Shown here: positions 63,917-64,000 of the stretch, in pieces
Numbering within the stretch: position 1 is the stretch's first letter
Layout: the number at the start of each line of letters is the position of its first letter
NCBI GenBank assembly: GCA_031253795.1
Contig: JAIRVR010000009.1
Coordinates: 1 to 64,000 of the forward strand
Length of the DNA: 64,000 nucleotides
Source of the DNA: Burkholderiaceae bacterium
GTDB lineage: Bacteria > Pseudomonadota > Gammaproteobacteria > Burkholderiales > Burkholderiaceae_C
Reading direction: 5' to 3'
The notes under the pieces: generated by a model
Told to the model about the DNA's origin: nothing
Databases searched by the model: none
The model's input: the letters and a program-made list of their open reading frames with translations, nothing else
Position numbers and translations under genes: made by a program

Positions 63917-64000
63917 CGCTGTGTTTCTCCTGCTGCGCGGCCTTCTCGGGGCCGCTGCGGCACCATTGCCGCGTTCCAGCTGGGGATTTTCACCGAAACC

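Overview
This is a GC-rich, densely packed chromosomal segment of a betaproteobacterium. The best fit is Comamonadaceae (Delftia/Comamonas-like). The reasons are four orphan Bug-type (TctC) periplasmic receptors, a Burkholderiales-type porin, LigAB-type and Pca aromatic-degradation genes, a TctD/TctE-like two-component pair, a type-2 ArgC, and a GC-rich intergenic repeat of a kind I recall from this family. The genus is an inference. I saw no rRNA, tRNA, CRISPR array, prophage or intact insertion sequence.

Layout. 0-4.4 kb: transketolase (5' end cut by the window) and GAPDH, each with an intrinsic terminator, then two small membrane proteins and a CsaA-type protein. 4.4-9.4 kb: an M20 amidohydrolase/Bug pair, then a persulfide-response module. 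In that module an ArsR/BigR-YgaV-type repressor and a YgaP-type rhodanese face a Blh/ETHE1-type persulfide dioxygenase and an OsmC protein across an AT-rich operator. 9.5-14.9 kb: pirin, ribosome-associated HPF-like protein, glutamine-amidotransferase hydrolase, LysR plus a LigA/LigB extradiol dioxygenase, and SlyD. 15-23.8 kb: LysR facing Bug-pcaB-pcaC, a second pirin, a YghU-like GST, a third Bug, a YceB-like lipoprotein and a porin. 24-29.8 kb: YjjJ/HipA-family kinase, DUF924, acyltransferase-3, a tRNA acp3U transferase paired with a methyltransferase, and a VOC protein. 30-37.8 kb: sbcDC, a SUKH protein, a racemase-fold protein lacking both catalytic cysteines, and a divergent MocR regulator. 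37.9-42.4 kb: a secreted protein, an AT-rich patch with a membrane protein of unknown function, RDD protein, periplasmic asparaginase and glutathione peroxidase. 42.6-53.4 kb: ferritin-like protein, class A PBP, a mini-lipoprotein, a phosphatase, a SWIB-fused topoisomerase III facing a SET-domain protein, BirA, a SPOR-like protein and an N-formylglutamate amidohydrolase-like protein. 53.5-57.7 kb: the fourth Bug, a divergent LysR, and a TctDE-like pair. 57.8-64 kb: MarR, recA-recX with a candidate LexA box, then argC, a membrane-anchored glycosidase-like protein and a YddG-type exporter as a compact minus-strand operon.

The points most worth following are the adjacent SWIB-topoisomerase and SET genes with lysine-rich tails, the Ser/Ser glutamate-racemase homologue beside a MocR regulator, the glycosidase-like gene locked between argC and yddG, and several perfect intergenic palindromes that look like operators.
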